Positions 31,710-33,062 of a stretch of 33,062 nucleotides of DNA are shown piece after piece. The stretch's first letter is position 1. Each line of letters starts with the position of its first letter. Both the position numbers and the translations under genes were made by a program. The notes under the pieces are model-generated. The model was given only the letters and a program-made list of their open reading frames with translations, ran no database searches and was not told the origin of the DNA. Source of the stretch: Acidobacteriota bacterium (GTDB taxonomy: Bacteria > Acidobacteriota > Blastocatellia > Pyrinomonadales > Pyrinomonadaceae); contig JAFDVJ010000010.1 of assembly GCA_018269075.1 (NCBI GenBank), positions 1-33,062 of the forward strand, given 5' to 3'.

Positions 31710-33059
31710 ATGAAACTACCTGAACCCATAAGCAGAACTTTTACCGGTTTAATTTCGGATATTGAAAAAGGGGAAATTAAAATCCCCCAATTTCAAAGAG
31801 AATTCGTCTGGGATATTAAAAAATCCGCCAAGCTGATGGACAGCATCATCAAGGGCTATCCTATCGGAACGTTCATTTTTTGGAAAACCAAAGAAAGACT
31901 ACGCTCGATTAGAAATTTAGGTAATTTCAAGCTCCCCGAGCCGAGCGAAAACGAGTTTATCGATTACGTTCTCGACGGCCAGCAGCGGCTTACCACCCTC
32001 TTTGCAACGTTGAAAGGACTAAAAATTCAACGCCATGATGAAAAGATCGAAGACTATGATGAGATTTACATCAACCTTGATGCCAGCGAGGACGATGAAA
32101 TCGTTGTCATAGACAAGGAAGGTTTGGATGAATCGGCTTTAATCCGACTAACCGACCTGCTTTACGGCGAGCTCACCCTGCTCTTTGGTTACGATCGAAA
32201 GTATCATCCGAAGTTACAGGATTATAAAACCAGAATTGAATCCTACAATTATTCGATCATTCTCGTTCGAGATGCGCCCCTCGATATTGCTACGGAGATT
32301 TTCACGCGCATCAACGAAGGCGGAAAACCTCTGACCGTTTTCGAGATTATGATTGCCAAGACTTTTGATTCGGAAAGAGATTTCGATCTAGCCGAAAAAT
32401 ATCAACAGCTTATTGAAAGGCTGACCGAAGTTAATTACGAAACGATTTCCGACGCAAACGTCCTGCAAACAATCTCGATAATTTTGCAGAAAGAGTGTAA
32501 CAAAAAGACCATTCTTAAACTCAACAAACATAAATTTATAGATATTTGGGATGATGCGATCGACGCAATCGAGAGAGCCGTCGACTATTTTAGAGTATTT
32601 TTCCGCATTCCCGTTTCCCAACTTCTGCCGTACAACGCCTTGGTCGTCCCATTTGCTTATTTCTTTTACCATCATAAAGACAGACCAACAGGTGACAAGC
32701 AAAGATACTTGCAAGATTTCTTTTGGCGCGTTTCCCTCGGAACGAGATATACCTCGGGCGCGGAAGCGAAACTAGCGCAGGATACAAGAAAGATCGATCA
32801 AATCTTGAAAGACGAGCTTCCGAGATACGACTGGCCAGTAGATGTTTCGCCGGAATTTATTGAGGATAATGGCGGATTCAGCGCCGGCAAGAGTTATATT
32901 AAAGCTTTACTTTCTTTATACGCTTACTTCCAGCCGAAATCCTTTATTGACGATTCGCTCGTCAATATCAGCAACTATTGGTTGAAACAAGCAAACAGTA
33001 AAAACTACCATCATTTTTTCCCGAGAGCTTATTTAAATAAGGTTCTACTGGGAATTTAG
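31710..33059 (+). CDS. DUF262 (GmrSD-like) domain protein, C-terminus short
   Basis: 449 residues from ATG 31710. A TTG at 31695, within the previous stop region, is another possible start. The DUF262 signature is clear: IPQFQREFVWD (25-35), a lysine-rich helix, YPIGTFIFWK (50-59) and the DGQQRLTTL motif (89-97), a ParB-like NTP-binding part. GmrSD-type proteins with this domain restrict modified phage DNA. The far C-terminus NYHHFFPRAYLNK looks like the start of the DUF1524 HNH region (NxxHH-FP---L). The frame then stops at a TAG only eight bases later, close to the window end, whereas typical members continue another 60 or more residues (a run such as NLVL or NL-P). A frameshift or early stop may have truncated it. 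It is plausibly co-transcribed with the coiled-coil gene. Confidence 0.88.
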   Translation: MKLPEPISRTFTGLISDIEKGEIKIPQFQREFVWDIKKSAKLMDSIIKGYPIGTFIFWKTKERLRSIRNLGNFKLPEPSENEFIDYVLDGQQRLTTLFATLKGLKIQRHDEKIEDYDEIYINLDASEDDEIVVIDKEGLDESALIRLTDLLYGELTLLFGYDRKYHPKLQDYKTRIESYNYSIILVRDAPLDIATEIFTRINEGGKPLTVFEIMIAKTFDSERDFDLAEKYQQLIERLTEVNYETISDANVLQTISIILQKECNKKTILKLNKHKFIDIWDDAIDAIERAVDYFRVFFRIPVSQLLPYNALVVPFAYFFYHHKDRPTGDKQRYLQDFFWRVSLGTRYTSGAEAKLAQDTRKIDQILKDELPRYDWPVDVSPEFIEDNGGFSAGKSYIKALLSLYAYFQPKSFIDDSLVNISNYWLKQANSKNYHHFFPRAYLNKVLLGI

Positions 33060-33062
33060 TGG

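Overview
The window looks like a chromosomal segment of a GC-rich soil or sediment bacterium, most likely an acidobacterium of the Blastocatellia/Pyrinomonadaceae kind. This placement is inferred from gene content: an Oar-like TonB-dependent receptor with an N-terminal carboxypeptidase-regulatory domain, a large secreted subtilase-like protein with the same kind of domain at its C-terminus, a DUF2934 protein, and many short tandem repeats. No rRNA is present to settle it. Most genes are GC-rich; the parts at about 19.2-23.0 kb and from 29.0 kb onward are clearly richer in AT and look acquired.

Layout. 1-300 is the C-terminal end of a sigma-54 activator. 321-454 is a long inverted repeat. 511-714 (-) is a small DUF2934 protein. 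1075-4393 (+) is a run of four small-molecule enzyme genes: an alpha/beta-hydrolase that has lost its catalytic-serine segment, an NmrA-like NAD(P)-binding protein, a secreted alpha/beta-hydrolase and a divergent crotonase. A decayed queG remnant (-) follows, with a terminator beside it. The minus strand then carries the subtilase-like protein (5006-8182), the Oar-like receptor (8545-12303) and a geranylgeranyl-reductase-like flavoprotein (12537-13748). Divergent from the last is a metallo-beta-lactamase-fold hydrolase (13834-14793), followed by a secreted DUF4139-like protein (14980-16659), recA (17058-18095), a small lipoprotein (18364-18816, -) and tRNA-Phe (19126-19201).

Repeats. Between 13.1 and 18.4 kb almost every gene boundary carries 7-bp or 9-bp tandem repeats. 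One 7-bp array lies inside the flavoprotein gene and one abuts the start codon of the hydrolase gene.

From 19.5 to 23.06 kb six small genes of unknown function all lie on the minus strand. After each, and also downstream of the serine-hydrolase gene that follows, there is a copy of a short imperfect palindrome (about CAAAAAGGGTCGTTTTTGAGAC). At three of these boundaries a 110-150 bp hairpin element interrupts the palindrome. One gene, one site and one orientation is a cassette-like arrangement similar to an integron cassette array, but no integrase is visible and the sites do not fit the attC consensus. This is the best candidate here for an undescribed system.

From 25.0 kb to the end is a defence island: a type I restriction-modification system (hsdR, a perfect 37-bp inverted-repeat element, hsdM, hsdS), a coiled-coil protein of unknown function and a DUF262 (GmrSD-like) protein. 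Base composition alternates along hsdM-hsdS in step with the target-recognition domains, which suggests exchange of specificity modules.
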